Made by a program: the position numbers and the translations under genes. Of a DNA stretch of 64,000 nucleotides, positions 1 through 8,706 are shown in pieces; the first letter of the stretch is position 1, and every line of letters begins with the position of its first letter. Under the pieces are notes generated by a model that saw only the letters and a program-made list of their open reading frames with translations, had not been told where the DNA came from and ran no database searches. Origin of the DNA: Pseudomonadota bacterium (lineage in GTDB: Bacteria; Pseudomonadota; Gammaproteobacteria; Burkholderiales; Burkholderiaceae_F); assembly GCA_021825945.1 (NCBI GenBank), contig JAKAFN010000001.1, forward strand, positions 186,001 through 250,000, given 5' to 3'.

Positions 1-501
1 GAGTACCGCATCGCGGCGCGTGGGTTGATCGGGTTCCAGGGAGAATTCCTGACGATGACGCGCGGCACCGGTCTCATCAGTCATGTGTTCGACGATTACG
101 GACCCGTGCGCGCGCCCGATCTCGGTGAACGACGCAATGGGGTGCTGATCTCGCAGGATGACGGCGATGCCGTGGCCTACGCGTTGTGGAAGTTGCAGGA
201 GCGCGGCCGCATGTTCGTTTCGCCTGGCGACAAGCTGTACGAGGGAATGATCATCGGCATCCATTCCCGTGACAACGATCTTGTCGTCAATCCGGTGCGG
301 GAAAAGAAGCTCACCAACGTCCGGGCGTCCGGCAAGGACGAGCACATCGATCTCGTGCCGCCAATCAAGCTCACCTTGGAATACGCGGTGGAGTTCATTG
401 CCGATGATGAGTTGGTCGAGGTCACGCCGATGACGATCCGCCTTCGCAAGCGGTTCCTCAAGGAACACGAGCGCAAGCGCGCGCAACGCGAAGCAGCTTG
501 A
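1..501 (+). CDS. typA: TypA/BipA ribosome-associated GTPase, C-terminal part
   Basis: This is the 3' end of the gene for TypA/BipA, a translational GTPase related to EF-G and LepA that helps 50S assembly and stress or low-temperature growth. The window starts inside the gene, and the reading frame is open from base 1. The visible 166 residues hold the end of the EF-G domain V-like fold (RGLIGFQGEFL, then TRGTGLISHVFDDYGP) and the family's own C-terminal domain (LYEGMIIGIHSRDNDLVVNP, EKKLTNVRASGKDE, then the basic tail RKRFLKEHERKR). These motifs are diagnostic for the family. The GTPase domain lies outside the window. The gene ends 66 bp before the end of a convergent gene. Confidence 0.96.
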   Translation, partial: EYRIAARGLIGFQGEFLTMTRGTGLISHVFDDYGPVRAPDLGERRNGVLISQDDGDAVAYALWKLQERGRMFVSPGDKLYEGMIIGIHSRDNDLVVNPVREKKLTNVRASGKDEHIDLVPPIKLTLEYAVEFIADDELVEVTPMTIRLRKRFLKEHERKRAQREAA

Positions 502-509
502 CCGAAAGG

Positions 510-550
510 AGGAATCGCCGCGTTCCCGGCTGGGTGACACGGCGGTTCCT
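510..550. terminator. Possible hairpin between convergent genes
   Basis: An 11-bp imperfect inverted repeat (AGGAATCGCCG at 510-520, CGGCGGTTCCT at 540-550, one G-U pair) separates the convergent typA and GGDEF-EAL genes. It has a 19-nt loop and no T run on either side, so a role as a bidirectional terminator is only a guess from position. Confidence 0.3.
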
Positions 551-567
551 CGATGGCCGGGCGCAGT

Positions 568-3500
568 TCACCGCTTCGCCGCAGCATCGATCATGTGATC
601 GGAGATGCCATCCGGCGCTTCCGTGTGCGACGGTGTCGATCGGTAAGCGGGATCGGCCCAGATCGGGATTTGGTCCGGAGGTAACGGCGCACCGAACAGG
701 TAGCCTTGCGCCGACCGACAGCCGATCGAGCGCAGGATTTCCACTTGCAGTGGATCCTCGACGCCTTCGGCGACGCTGTGCTTGCCCAGGCTCTCGATGA
801 GCATCATGCTGGCCCGGGTCATCGCGCGCACGTCGGGTGCAATGGCGAGATCGGCGATGAATGACCGGTCGACCTTCACGTAGTCGAACGGATATTGGCG
901 CAGGCACGCCAGCGAGGACGTCCCGGTGCCGAAGTCGTCCATGGCCAGTCGCACACCCATCTCCCGCAACCGTTGCATCAGGACCAGCACGGCATCCGGA
1001 TCGCGCATCACGTCGCGTTCGGTCACTTCGAGTTGCAGTGCGCCGGCGGGCATGGCGTTTTCCGTCAGAAGCTGTTCGACGTGCCGCACCAAGGCGTTGG
1101 GGAACCCCAACTGGCTGCGGGAAACATTCACGCTGATCCCTCGCGGCGCGAGTCGCGGGCGCTCGGTCTGCCATTTCCGCCATTGCCCGCAGGCCTGCCG
1201 TTGTACCCATTCGTCAAGGCTGATGATCAGCCCCGACTCCTCCGCGATCGGGATGAATTCGGCCGGTGCGATGTTGCCCAGTTCGGGATGGTTCCAGCGG
1301 ACAAGCGCCTCGACGGACTCCATCGTCTCGGTATCGAGGGAGACGATCGGCTGATAGACGAGCGAAAGTTGCGGCGTGCCGATCGCCTTGCGCAGTTCGG
1401 CTTCGATCAGGAATTCCCGGGCGACCTTGCGGCCCATGACGGGATCGAAGGCGGCGATGCGGCCTCGTCCTGCCTGTTTGGCGTTGTACATGGCGGTATC
1501 GACGTCGCGCAGCACCGCATCCGCGCCTTCGTCGCAGTGCTCGCTGCCGACCACGCCGATGGATGCGGCCATGCGGATCTCCTGCCGTTCGATCGTAAAC
1601 GGCTGGTTGATCGCGGCGAGGATGCGCTGGGCGATCTGCACCGCTTCTCCGGTGTCGGGAACGCCCTCCAGCAGGAGGGCGAATTCGTCGCCGCCGAACC
1701 GGGCGGCGAGAAACGACTCGTTCGTGCCGGACGCGGTGGCGACGTCCCGTAGCACCGCCTGTAGTCTCCCGGCGACGGTACGAAGCACCGCGTCCCCGGC
1801 CGGGTGGCCCAGTGTGTCATTGACGCCCTTGAATCGGTCCAGGTCGAGCAGCAATACGCAAAACCCCGCCATGCGATGTCGACAGGTTCGGTCGATGGCG
1901 TCGGCCAAGCGGCGGGCGAAAAGGCTGCGGCTGGCCAGCCCGGTGACGCCGTCGGTATTGGCCGCCGCCAGCGCCGCCAGTTCGATTTCCTTGCGCCCGG
2001 TGACGTCGATGCGGATGCCCAGGACGCGTAGCGGCGTGCCGTCGCGTTTTCGGCTTGCGACTCGCCCGCGGTCGTGCACCCAGATCCACCGTCCGTCGCG
2101 ATGGCGCACGCGAAGTTCGCATTCGAACGAGTCGGTCGCACCGTCGAGGTGTTCGCGGAACTGGGTCGCATAGCGGGCGAGATCCTGTTCGTGGGCACGG
2201 TACTCCAGGGCATCGATCCGTACCGGCGCGGTCGTGGTCGGCGCGTCGCCGCAGATCCGCAGCCACCGTCCATCGACGGTCGTCGTCCCCGACGGCACGT
2301 CATATTCCCAGGTGCCGGCGCCCGTTCCGTCGAGCACGGATTCCAGGCGGCGATGGGCCAGCACCCGTTCCGTCACGTCGGTCTCCACGCCGATGAATCC
2401 GATGTGGAGACCGCGCTCGTCATGCACCGGCTGGATGTCCAGATCCAACCAGTAGGTTCGACCATGGCGCGAACGGTTGAGGATCTGTACATGGGCGCCT
2501 TGTCCCGCGGCGAGTGCTTCGTGCAGTTGACGCACCGTAGCCGGGTCGGTCTCGTCGAATTGCAGCAGGCTGCCGGGTTTTTTCCCGAGAACCTCGGCAA
2601 GGGAGTACCCGGTCATGGCCTCGAACGCGGTGTTGGCCCAGAGAATACGCCGGTCGATGTCGCAGATCAGGACGCCGTTTTTCGTGTTCCGCGCCACCAT
2701 CGTCAGGCGGTGCAGCTCTTCGGTCTGGGCGAACAGGGCGCGTTGCTGGCTGCGAACGATGTTGCGGATCGGGAGCGCGACCCCGGCGCCATATGCCAGG
2801 GTGCTGAAGGCGACGAGCAAGGTGGCCGCCGCGGCGTAGGCGACGAGCTGCCGCAGATCCTCCTCGGTCACCGATTGCAGTGCGGAGACCACCCGGTTCA
2901 TGGCGGGCAGGAACTGTTTCGATGTATGCATCAGCTGAACCAGGGCGCGGTCTTGCGCCGCCGCCGACGTGCCCGAGGCATGGGCGACTTCCGCGAGTCG
3001 AAGGAGGCGCGCCCTCGGGCCTTGGACCTGCATCATCGCCCAGGAGGCGGTATGTCGCGCTTCGCTCTGTCCGGGCGTCGAGGTGGCCACCAGATTGGCC
3101 AGCGCTTCGGCGTCGTCGCGCAAGTTGCGCACGTCGTTCGCCAACGCGTCGATCGCCCGCTTGCGCGCCGCGCCCGTCGTCGCCAGGGCGCGTTGCGCCA
3201 TCCAGGCCATCCGTTGACTGATCATGCGCTGGCGTCCGGCCAGATTGATGATCTGGGAGGAAGTGCGGATGGCGGCGGCGTCGCGAAGGATCCCCGCCGT
3301 GGTGCCGAGGGTCAGCAGCGCGATCAGGCTTGCCGCCGTAAACACGCTGATCAGAACGATCCGGCTGAGGTGGCGGTCGCCGGGCGGCTGTGCGGCGGCA
3401 GCGCGCACCTCCACCGCCCGCAAGGCGGCAAGGCCACCTCCCATCGGCAGCATCAATCCGGCCAGCAGGCCGGCATCGATCAGTGCCGCCATTTGCGCCG

Positions 3501-3852
3501 GAAACGAGGAGGGCGTGCCAGCGACGTAGCGGTGGATGGCGAATTCGAATGATGCCGTGGCGGCGGCAATGATCATCCACCCGACGGTATCGACGACCGG
3601 GCGCTCGGAGGCCTCGGCCCGGCGGCTCTCTACGATCACGGTCTGCCAGATCGTGGCTGCCACCGTCGCGGTAAGGAGGGAATCGAGCAGTGCTCGCTGC
3701 CAGATCGGAACGGCGGTCTGCACCCGCGCGAAGACGGCCATGACGACCCATTCGGCTACGAATACCGTTCCGGCCAGGACCCAGACCCGGGCCGCCATGG
3801 CGAGCCGGTCGATCGGTAGCGGCGGCATCGGTTGCCCCGGTGTCGGATTCAT
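568..3852 (-). CDS. Membrane PilJ-N/PAS/PAS/GGDEF/EAL cyclic-di-GMP protein
   Basis: This 1,094-residue inner-membrane protein probably makes and/or breaks cyclic-di-GMP. About four hydrophobic segments lie in residues 20-140 and a fifth at about 165-188. A PilJ N-terminal type sensor follows (INLAGRQRMISQRMAW, about 201-216), then another membrane helix near 340-360 and two PAS/PAC domains (about 380-620). The GGDEF domain has an intact RFGGDEF active site; no RxxD inhibitory I-site is seen just upstream. The EAL domain keeps EALVRW, LEVTE, the metal-binding MDDFGTG, VKVDRSF and AEGVED, so phosphodiesterase activity is plausible. Both halves look catalytically competent, and the net direction cannot be read from sequence. 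The PilJ-N type domain is known from nitrate/nitrite and type IV pilus sensors. The start ATG precedes a short polar tail and the first membrane helix. Confidence 0.93.
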   Translation of the reverse strand: MNPTPGQPMPPLPIDRLAMAARVWVLAGTVFVAEWVVMAVFARVQTAVPIWQRALLDSLLTATVAATIWQTVIVESRRAEASERPVVDTVGWMIIAAATASFEFAIHRYVAGTPSSFPAQMAALIDAGLLAGLMLPMGGGLAALRAVEVRAAAAQPPGDRHLSRIVLISVFTAASLIALLTLGTTAGILRDAAAIRTSSQIINLAGRQRMISQRMAWMAQRALATTGAARKRAIDALANDVRNLRDDAEALANLVATSTPGQSEARHTASWAMMQVQGPRARLLRLAEVAHASGTSAAAQDRALVQLMHTSKQFLPAMNRVVSALQSVTEEDLRQLVAYAAAATLLVAFSTLAYGAGVALPIRNIVRSQQRALFAQTEELHRLTMVARNTKNGVLICDIDRRILWANTAFEAMTGYSLAEVLGKKPGSLLQFDETDPATVRQLHEALAAGQGAHVQILNRSRHGRTYWLDLDIQPVHDERGLHIGFIGVETDVTERVLAHRRLESVLDGTGAGTWEYDVPSGTTTVDGRWLRICGDAPTTTAPVRIDALEYRAHEQDLARYATQFREHLDGATDSFECELRVRHRDGRWIWVHDRGRVASRKRDGTPLRVLGIRIDVTGRKEIELAALAAANTDGVTGLASRSLFARRLADAIDRTCRHRMAGFCVLLLDLDRFKGVNDTLGHPAGDAVLRTVAGRLQAVLRDVATASGTNESFLAARFGGDEFALLLEGVPDTGEAVQIAQRILAAINQPFTIERQEIRMAASIGVVGSEHCDEGADAVLRDVDTAMYNAKQAGRGRIAAFDPVMGRKVAREFLIEAELRKAIGTPQLSLVYQPIVSLDTETMESVEALVRWNHPELGNIAPAEFIPIAEESGLIISLDEWVQRQACGQWRKWQTERPRLAPRGISVNVSRSQLGFPNALVRHVEQLLTENAMPAGALQLEVTERDVMRDPDAVLVLMQRLREMGVRLAMDDFGTGTSSLACLRQYPFDYVKVDRSFIADLAIAPDVRAMTRASMMLIESLGKHSVAEGVEDPLQVEILRSIGCRSAQGYLFGAPLPPDQIPIWADPAYRSTPSHTEAPDGISDHMIDAAAKR

Positions 3853-4464
3853 TTCGCGGTGTACCGTAAGCGGAGGGATATGCGCCGACAGGAATTTCCG
3901 GGATGCCGGTGCGGCGGATAGGGGCGATGATGCGCACTGCAGTGCAGGGTGAGAAGTGTGTCCTCCGGGGATTTGGGGCAGTTTTCCGGCGCAATTTGCC
4001 GCGGGTTTCCGCCACGCAGGCCCACGTTGACGTGGGTCAATCGAATTGCTCGACTACGAACGGCATGGCATCCCGAACGCCTGCACGAATTGGCAACACC
4101 CCGAAACCGGGCCTGGATCGCAAGGTCGTTCATGCCGCGCTCATCGGGCCCGAATGGTCAGGGTTGGATCATCATGGTCACTGAAGGGAAATCTGCGGCT
4201 ACTGACCGGATAGGAACTGATTACTACGAACAAGTTCCATTCTTGTTGCGTTTTCATCGGGATTCCGCGGTGTCCGTTCTCGAATGGTTGTGAATGGCGC
4301 TCGCGCGTCCCGGGCTGAGGATGGTCTGCCCGGACCGCGTTGCAGGACGAAAAAAAACCTCGTTGCAAACGTGCAGATTTGATTCACGTCGTACAAAATC
4401 GAGCTTGGAACGGGCGGACCCGCCGGGATCGTCCGCGGTTCGGGTTTTGCAGCGGTGGACAGGT
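3853..4464. other. 612-bp intergenic region between divergent genes
   Basis: No convincing gene is seen on either strand. The open frames here are short and rich in rare-looking composition. The region carries an FNR/CRP-type palindrome at 4027-4040 and a GGAACT...AGTTCC inverted repeat near 4212-4237. It must contain the promoters of the divergent GGDEF-EAL gene and of the receiver-like gene; no clear -35/-10 pair could be assigned. Confidence 0.6.
4027..4040. promoter_or_regulatory. FNR/CRP-family type palindrome
   Basis: The 14-bp sequence TTGACGTGGGTCAA is two perfect 5-bp arms (TTGAC/GTCAA) around four bases, close to the FNR/ANR/DNR consensus TTGAT-N4-ATCAA. It lies 175 bp upstream of the GGDEF-EAL start on the minus strand and 424 bp upstream of the plus-strand gene at 4465. 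No -10 hexamer is seen at the spacing of a class II site in either direction, so the target is uncertain. Confidence 0.45.
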
Positions 4465-5256
4465 ATGCGTGACCTTGGGTGGTTGGCGGCGCAACGCGTT
4501 GTGGTGGTCATCGACGGGGACGACGCCGCGCCTTGGCGCGATTTGTCGACCGGTTTTCGCGAGCAGGGCCTGCAAACCGAGATCGCCGCCGACCTGGATG
4601 CGGCGATCGCGCGCATATTCGATCCCGACGTTCTGTTGACCTGCGTCCCGCTCGACGCCCCCGGTTGGAGCGGGTTCGATATCCTGTCTTTGATCCGTTC
4701 GCATGAGCAGTCCCGGTCCCGGACCAGCGCTCCGGCCGTGGTGATGGGGCGACGCTGTTGTCCGGGAACGCGCGCGCGCGCGTTGGCCGCCGGATTCATA
4801 TCCTGCCTGGGGGCGGTTTCGGTGCGCCCGTATCAGCTCGATGAAACCTTGTCGCGCGCCCGGACATTGCGGCTGGACTTGCACCGGTATACGCATTCGG
4901 ACGACCGGGAATCCATCATCGGTCGTTTGCCGGACGATCCGCGCGCCGGAGAGGGGCGGGATGTGCTGCTCGGTTTGGCGCTCGCGATGGGTTCCGGCGG
5001 CATCGATCTGTTACAGCGCAGCCTGATGGCGGTCTACCAGGGGAAGGCGCAAGACGCCCTCGGAGCTACCGGGCAGTTGGGCGCCATCGCCCGGGGAACT
5101 GGCGCGAGCCGCCTCGCAATCCTCTCGGATGCGATGGCAGCGTCGCTGGATGGCGGGATCGATTCCATCGAACGTTCGGTGATCCTATTCCGCGCCGAAC
5201 TGGATCGGGTGGTCCACACGTTGCGGGAACAGGCCTTGCAGTTTTTCCCATCCTGA
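4465..5256 (+). CDS. Degenerate receiver-like protein with C-terminal helical domain
   Basis: This 263-residue protein looks like a two-component receiver that has lost its phosphorylation site. The N-terminal strand VVVVIDGDD keeps the acidic patch of a CheY fold. In the segment FDPDVLLTCVPLDAPGWSGF, the position normally holding the phospho-acceptor aspartate (LLD) is T/C. The C-terminal part (about 165-263) is all-helical and resembles an Hpt four-helix bundle in length and placement, but no HSLKG-type histidine is seen. ATG 4465 was chosen because residues encoded upstream in the same frame are unlike protein sequence and a purine-rich stretch (GGTGGACAGG) precedes it. It may act as a non-phosphorylated regulator. 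Its exact function is unknown. Confidence 0.65.
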   Translation: MRDLGWLAAQRVVVVIDGDDAAPWRDLSTGFREQGLQTEIAADLDAAIARIFDPDVLLTCVPLDAPGWSGFDILSLIRSHEQSRSRTSAPAVVMGRRCCPGTRARALAAGFISCLGAVSVRPYQLDETLSRARTLRLDLHRYTHSDDRESIIGRLPDDPRAGEGRDVLLGLALAMGSGGIDLLQRSLMAVYQGKAQDALGATGQLGAIARGTGASRLAILSDAMAASLDGGIDSIERSVILFRAELDRVVHTLREQALQFFPS

Positions 5257-5410
5257 TCACCTGGACGGAATCGCGGAAATTGTGCGGTGGTTCCCGGGAA
5301 ATTCAGTAGAATGAGTCGCGGTTACCTGTGCTCTGCAGTCCGCGCGGTGTGTCACAGGGCAGGATATGCACCCGATACCGGAGACGGGCTTGGGGCGATA
5401 GCGAGCACCT

Positions 5411-5911
5411 ATGGCAGAGGATTCACATCGACCGATGGACGAGTTGTATGCCGGCCCGACCTTTCTGATTCGTCGGGCCCACCAGATCGCCACGTCGGTA
5501 TTCCAGGAGGCTTGTGCCGAGCTGGACCTCACCCCGACCCAGTATTCCCTGTTGTTCGTCCTGCGTCATCGCAGTCCGGTGAGCCAGAACGAACTGGGCC
5601 GGTATGCCTGCCTCGATCGGGCGACGACCAGTCTCGTCGTCCGGTTGTTGCGGGAGCGCGATCTGATCGCAGCGACGGACGACGCACGGGACAAGCGCAA
5701 GACCCTGCTGTCGCTGACCAGTGCCGGGCGGCTTCTGCTCGGCCGTGCCGAGCAGCTCAGCACGAAAGCGAGCCGCGACTTGCTTTCGGTGTTCGACGAA
5801 GCCCAGGCGCGCACGTTCGTGGAGTTGCTGGGTGCCCTGGCCACCCGCCATGGCCGGCGCGGCGTCGAGTACAAGAGCGAGACATCCCGATCCGGATTCC
5901 GTTTGTCCTGA
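5411..5911 (+). CDS. MarR-family transcriptional regulator
   Basis: This is a 166-residue MarR-type winged-helix regulator, usually a dimeric repressor that releases DNA on binding an aromatic or oxidant ligand. The winged helix is visible as LDLTPTQYSLLFVLRHR, SQNELGRYACLDRATTSLVV (recognition helix), and the wing DARDKRKTLLSLTSAG with the family's D-x-R-x-K signature. The long N- and C-terminal helices that form the dimer interface flank it. No cysteine is placed as in OhrR. The gene lies 52 bp before glucokinase on the same strand and could be co-transcribed with it; the natural target is not evident. An internal ATG nine codons in is a possible alternative start. Confidence 0.9.
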   Translation: MAEDSHRPMDELYAGPTFLIRRAHQIATSVFQEACAELDLTPTQYSLLFVLRHRSPVSQNELGRYACLDRATTSLVVRLLRERDLIAATDDARDKRKTLLSLTSAGRLLLGRAEQLSTKASRDLLSVFDEAQARTFVELLGALATRHGRRGVEYKSETSRSGFRLS

Positions 5912-5963
5912 GCGGTGTTCATGAGGCATGTCCGGATCGTGCCGTCGCATAAGAGGGGGTCCG

Positions 5964-6962
5964 ATGTTTCCACCACGGCTTCTTGCTGACATCGGGGGTA
6001 CTCGTGCCAGGATCGGCCTGGAAGTTGCGCCGGGTCGGATCGAGGCGGTGGCATTGCATTCCTGCGACGACTTTCCCGGCGTCGATGCCTTGCTGGCTGC
6101 CTACCTGCGCGACCGGGGGAATCCGCCGGTCCGCCACGCCGCGATCGCAATTGCCAACCCGGTGTCGAGCGACGCGGTACGAATGACCAATCGCGATTGG
6201 TCGTTTTCCGTGTCTGGGCTGCAGCGTGCATTGGGTTTTTCCCGCTTGGCCGTAATGAACGACATGGTTGCGATGGCGATGGCGTTGCCACACCTTGCGC
6301 AGGAAGAGCTGCGCAAGGTTGGGGATGCCGGCGAGGCCTGCGCGGGGGTCAAGGTCTTGCTCGGGCCGGGAACGGGACTGGGGGTGGGAGCCTTGGTGCC
6401 GCTCGCGGACCGTGGCGACACCCCGGGATCCTGGATGCCGGTGGCAAGCGAAGGGGGGCACGTCAGTTTTGCTCCGGCGGACGAAACCGAGTGCCGCCTG
6501 TTGGAGGTGCTGTGGCGACGCATTCCGCACGTCTCCGCCGAGCGGATCGTTTCGGGTACGGGAATTCCGCTGCTCCACTCCGCGTTGTGCGTGGTCAACG
6601 GGGTGCCGGAAGATCCGGCGGCTGCGACGGCGGAGGATGTCGTCGCGCGGGCGCGGGCGAACCGTGATTCGACGGCTGCGCAGTGCCTGTCGGTCTTTAG
6701 CGCGATGCTCGGCGGCATCGCCGGCAATCTTGCGTTGGTGTATGGTGCGCGCGGCGGTGTCTACCTGAGCGGCGGAGTGATTCCCCGCCTGGGCGAATTG
6801 TTCGACGCCGCCGCATTCCGCCGGCGGTTCGAGGCGAAAGGCCGCTTTGCCGCGTATCTCGCGGCGATCCCGGTCTGGCAGATGGTCGCAGGGGACGATG
6901 TCGCGTTACGGGGGGCCGCCGCGGAACTCGATCGCCTTCTGCAATCCGCGACGGCCGCTTGA
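5964..6962 (+). CDS. glk: Glucokinase
   Basis: This is a 332-residue cytoplasmic glucokinase (ATP + D-glucose to glucose 6-phosphate) of the bacterial Glk (ROK-independent) family. Motifs in order are the phosphate-1 loop LLADIGGTRARIGL near the N-terminus, the catalytic aspartate in VMNDMVAMA, LGPGTGLGVGALV, the glucose-binding ASEGGHVSF with its Glu/His, ERIVSGTGIPLL, and the adenosine-binding GGVYLSGGVIPRLGELF. ATG 5964 is preferred over the in-frame ATG at 5928 because AGAGGGGG sits a few bases before it and the protein then begins just ahead of the first beta strand, as in other family members. Length is normal for the family. Confidence 0.95.
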   Translation: MFPPRLLADIGGTRARIGLEVAPGRIEAVALHSCDDFPGVDALLAAYLRDRGNPPVRHAAIAIANPVSSDAVRMTNRDWSFSVSGLQRALGFSRLAVMNDMVAMAMALPHLAQEELRKVGDAGEACAGVKVLLGPGTGLGVGALVPLADRGDTPGSWMPVASEGGHVSFAPADETECRLLEVLWRRIPHVSAERIVSGTGIPLLHSALCVVNGVPEDPAAATAEDVVARARANRDSTAAQCLSVFSAMLGGIAGNLALVYGARGGVYLSGGVIPRLGELFDAAAFRRRFEAKGRFAAYLAAIPVWQMVAGDDVALRGAAAELDRLLQSATAA

Positions 6963-7053
6963 ACTTCGGTTCCCCGCCTCCATCTAACCGGGAGGCGCGC
7001 ATGTTGCGTCCCCTTGGTTTGCAAGGGATTTTCCTGGAGGGGGTTTCCCAGCT

Positions 7054-7878
7054 ATGAAACGATTTTTCGCCATGCTCGTCCTCTCGGTGGCGGCAGGCCT
7101 GTCTACGGCGGCCATGGCTGCCGATCCGACCTTGCATCAGGTCTACCAGGCAGTGCAGGAAGGCCGGCTCAACGATGCCCAGTCGATGATGACGCAGGTG
7201 TTGCACGACCACCCGAACAGTGCCAAGGCACACTATGTCGAAGCGGAAGTGCTGGTTCGCATGGGCCGTGCAGCCGATGCGCAGGACCAACTCAGCCAGG
7301 CAGAGCGTCTGGAGCCCGGGTTGCCGTTCGCGCGGCCCGATTCCGTGCGCAGCCTGCGCGCCATGATCGCCCGCCAGACGGGGAGTGCACCGGGTGTGCT
7401 GACGCCGTCTTCGGCGACCACGGCCTCGCACTTCCCCTGGGGAATCGTCCTGATCGTCGGCGGCGTAGTGCTCCTGGTGGTGGTGTATTTGCGGGGGCAG
7501 CGTTCCCGCCCGGTGGTCATGGTGCCGGGTGGGCCGGGTATGCCCGGTGCTGCGATGGGGCCGATGGGCGGAGGCTATCCGCCGCCGGGGTATGGTGGCG
7601 GTGGGTATCCCGCGGGCGGCGGGATGGGGTCGGGTATCGTGAGCGGCTTGGCGACGGGCGCGGCCCTGGGTGCCGGCATGGTGGCCGGGGAGGCGCTGGC
7701 CAATGACCTGATGGGCCACCATGGATCGACCGCCGCCAACCCCGCGCCGTTCGTCGACGACGGCCAGCAGCCGGTTGCTTTCGACGATGGCGGCAGCGAT
7801 TTTGGCGTGGCGGATGCCGGCTCCTGGGATGATTCGAGCGACCTTGCCGGCGGCGGCGACGGCGGAGACTGGAGTTGA
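7054..7878 (+). CDS. TPR membrane protein with glycine-rich region
   Basis: This is a 274-residue envelope protein of unknown function. It starts with a clear signal peptide (MKRFFAMLVLSVAAGLSTAA, cleavage after AMA). Two TPR-like helical repeats follow (about residues 25-90, with LNDAQSMMTQVLHDHPNSAKAHY). A single membrane helix (GIVLIVGGVVLLVVVYL, about 130-147) precedes a Gly/Pro/Met-rich linker and a Gly/Asp-rich acidic C-terminus ending in DGGDWS. Similar signal-TPR-TM-Gly architecture is seen in hypothetical proteins of Burkholderiales. A GGAGGGGG ribosome-binding site lies 12 bp before ATG. It is followed by tRNA-Lys. Confidence 0.8.
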   Translation: MKRFFAMLVLSVAAGLSTAAMAADPTLHQVYQAVQEGRLNDAQSMMTQVLHDHPNSAKAHYVEAEVLVRMGRAADAQDQLSQAERLEPGLPFARPDSVRSLRAMIARQTGSAPGVLTPSSATTASHFPWGIVLIVGGVVLLVVVYLRGQRSRPVVMVPGGPGMPGAAMGPMGGGYPPPGYGGGGYPAGGGMGSGIVSGLATGAALGAGMVAGEALANDLMGHHGSTAANPAPFVDDGQQPVAFDDGGSDFGVADAGSWDDSSDLAGGGDGGDWS

Positions 7879-7946
7879 TGCGCGACGGCGTCGCGCATGC
7901 GGGACGCCGTTTCCGCTACAATCCCGACCTCGGTTGATGGAGGTCG

Positions 7947-8022
7947 GGGGGTATAGCTCAGTTGGTAGAGCAGCGGACTCTTAATCCGTAGGTCGTAGGT
8001 TCGACTCCTACTGCCCCTACCA
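7947..8022 (+). tRNA. tRNA-Lys (CUU)
   Basis: This 76-nt cloverleaf includes an encoded 3' CCA. The acceptor arm (GGGGGTA with TGCCCCT, having G-U at the first and sixth pairs), the D-arm GCTC/GAGC, the anticodon loop CTCTTAA giving anticodon CTT, and the T-arm GTAGG-TTCGACT-CCTAC are all intact. It is followed by an intrinsic terminator. Confidence 0.95.
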
Positions 8023-8030
8023 GTGGAAAC

Positions 8031-8063
8031 AACGGCTTACGAGTGCGTAGGCCGTTTTCTTTT
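8031..8063 (+). terminator. Intrinsic terminator of tRNA-Lys
   Basis: An 11-bp stem (AACGGCTTACG / CGTAGGCCGTT, one G-U) with loop AGTG is followed by TTCTTTT, starting 9 nt after the tRNA 3' end. Confidence 0.85.
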
Positions 8064-8077
8064 GGGCGGTTCGCAGG

Positions 8078-8488
8078 TCATGGTTTGCGCAGCGTGATCG
8101 TCCCGTCTTTCCCGCGTGCGAACTGCTTGGCGTTGATGGCCGCGGCAATGGCTTGGTAGGCGGCACTCTTGAATCGCGCCTGTTCCGACGCCGGGAGATC
8201 CTTGTCATAGCCTTTCGCCGCCAGCAGGTGTCGGACGAGTTCGGCTTGTGACATCGGCTTCGTCAGGACCTTCTGGGAGAGTTCGAGCATCTCCCCGCGA
8301 CTGAACCACTTGCGACGTGCGCCGACGACTTCCCCCTTGGCGGCGCGGCCACGTCGCAACCCCGGGATCGTTTCCTGGTCGCCGTTGTATTCCAGTGCGA
8401 TGCGGATGATCTGCCCATTCACGTGGCTGAGTTCCTTGAGTAATTCTTCTCGCCGCTGCAGAAGAGACAGGATCTGAGACGTAGACAT
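8078..8488 (-). CDS. Hypothetical protein, possible winged-helix-like C-terminus
   Basis: This is a 136-residue basic cytoplasmic protein that I do not recognise. The N-terminus (about 1-35, QILSLLQRREELLKELSHVN) has heptad-like spacing and is probably a coiled coil. The middle is Arg/Lys/Gly-rich (GLRRGRAAKGEVVGARRKW). The C-terminal 75 residues form helices followed by a short basic hairpin (FARGKDGTITLRKP), reminiscent of a winged helix. DNA binding is therefore possible but unproven. ATG 8488 was chosen because the frame upstream is unlike coding sequence and MSTSQ gives a compact protein. It is divergent from tonB across a 218-bp gap and convergent with tRNA-Lys. Confidence 0.6.
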   Translation of the reverse strand: MSTSQILSLLQRREELLKELSHVNGQIIRIALEYNGDQETIPGLRRGRAAKGEVVGARRKWFSRGEMLELSQKVLTKPMSQAELVRHLLAAKGYDKDLPASEQARFKSAAYQAIAAAINAKQFARGKDGTITLRKP

Positions 8489-8706
8489 GATTATTTCTTG
8501 GTGAGGAGTGGAACCGCGGCGACGATAGCAAAGATTCCCGATGCCGGGTGCCGATCGTCTGCGGCGCCCCGGCGGGGGGCGTTGAAGCCGGGAATTCCGT
8601 TCGCATCCCGTACGGGATGCCCTGGGCGCGGGATATGCCGCTGCGGCCGCAAACCGCAAACATGACATGTCGTCGTTCTGCCATATTTCAAGCATAAAAT
8701 TCATGG

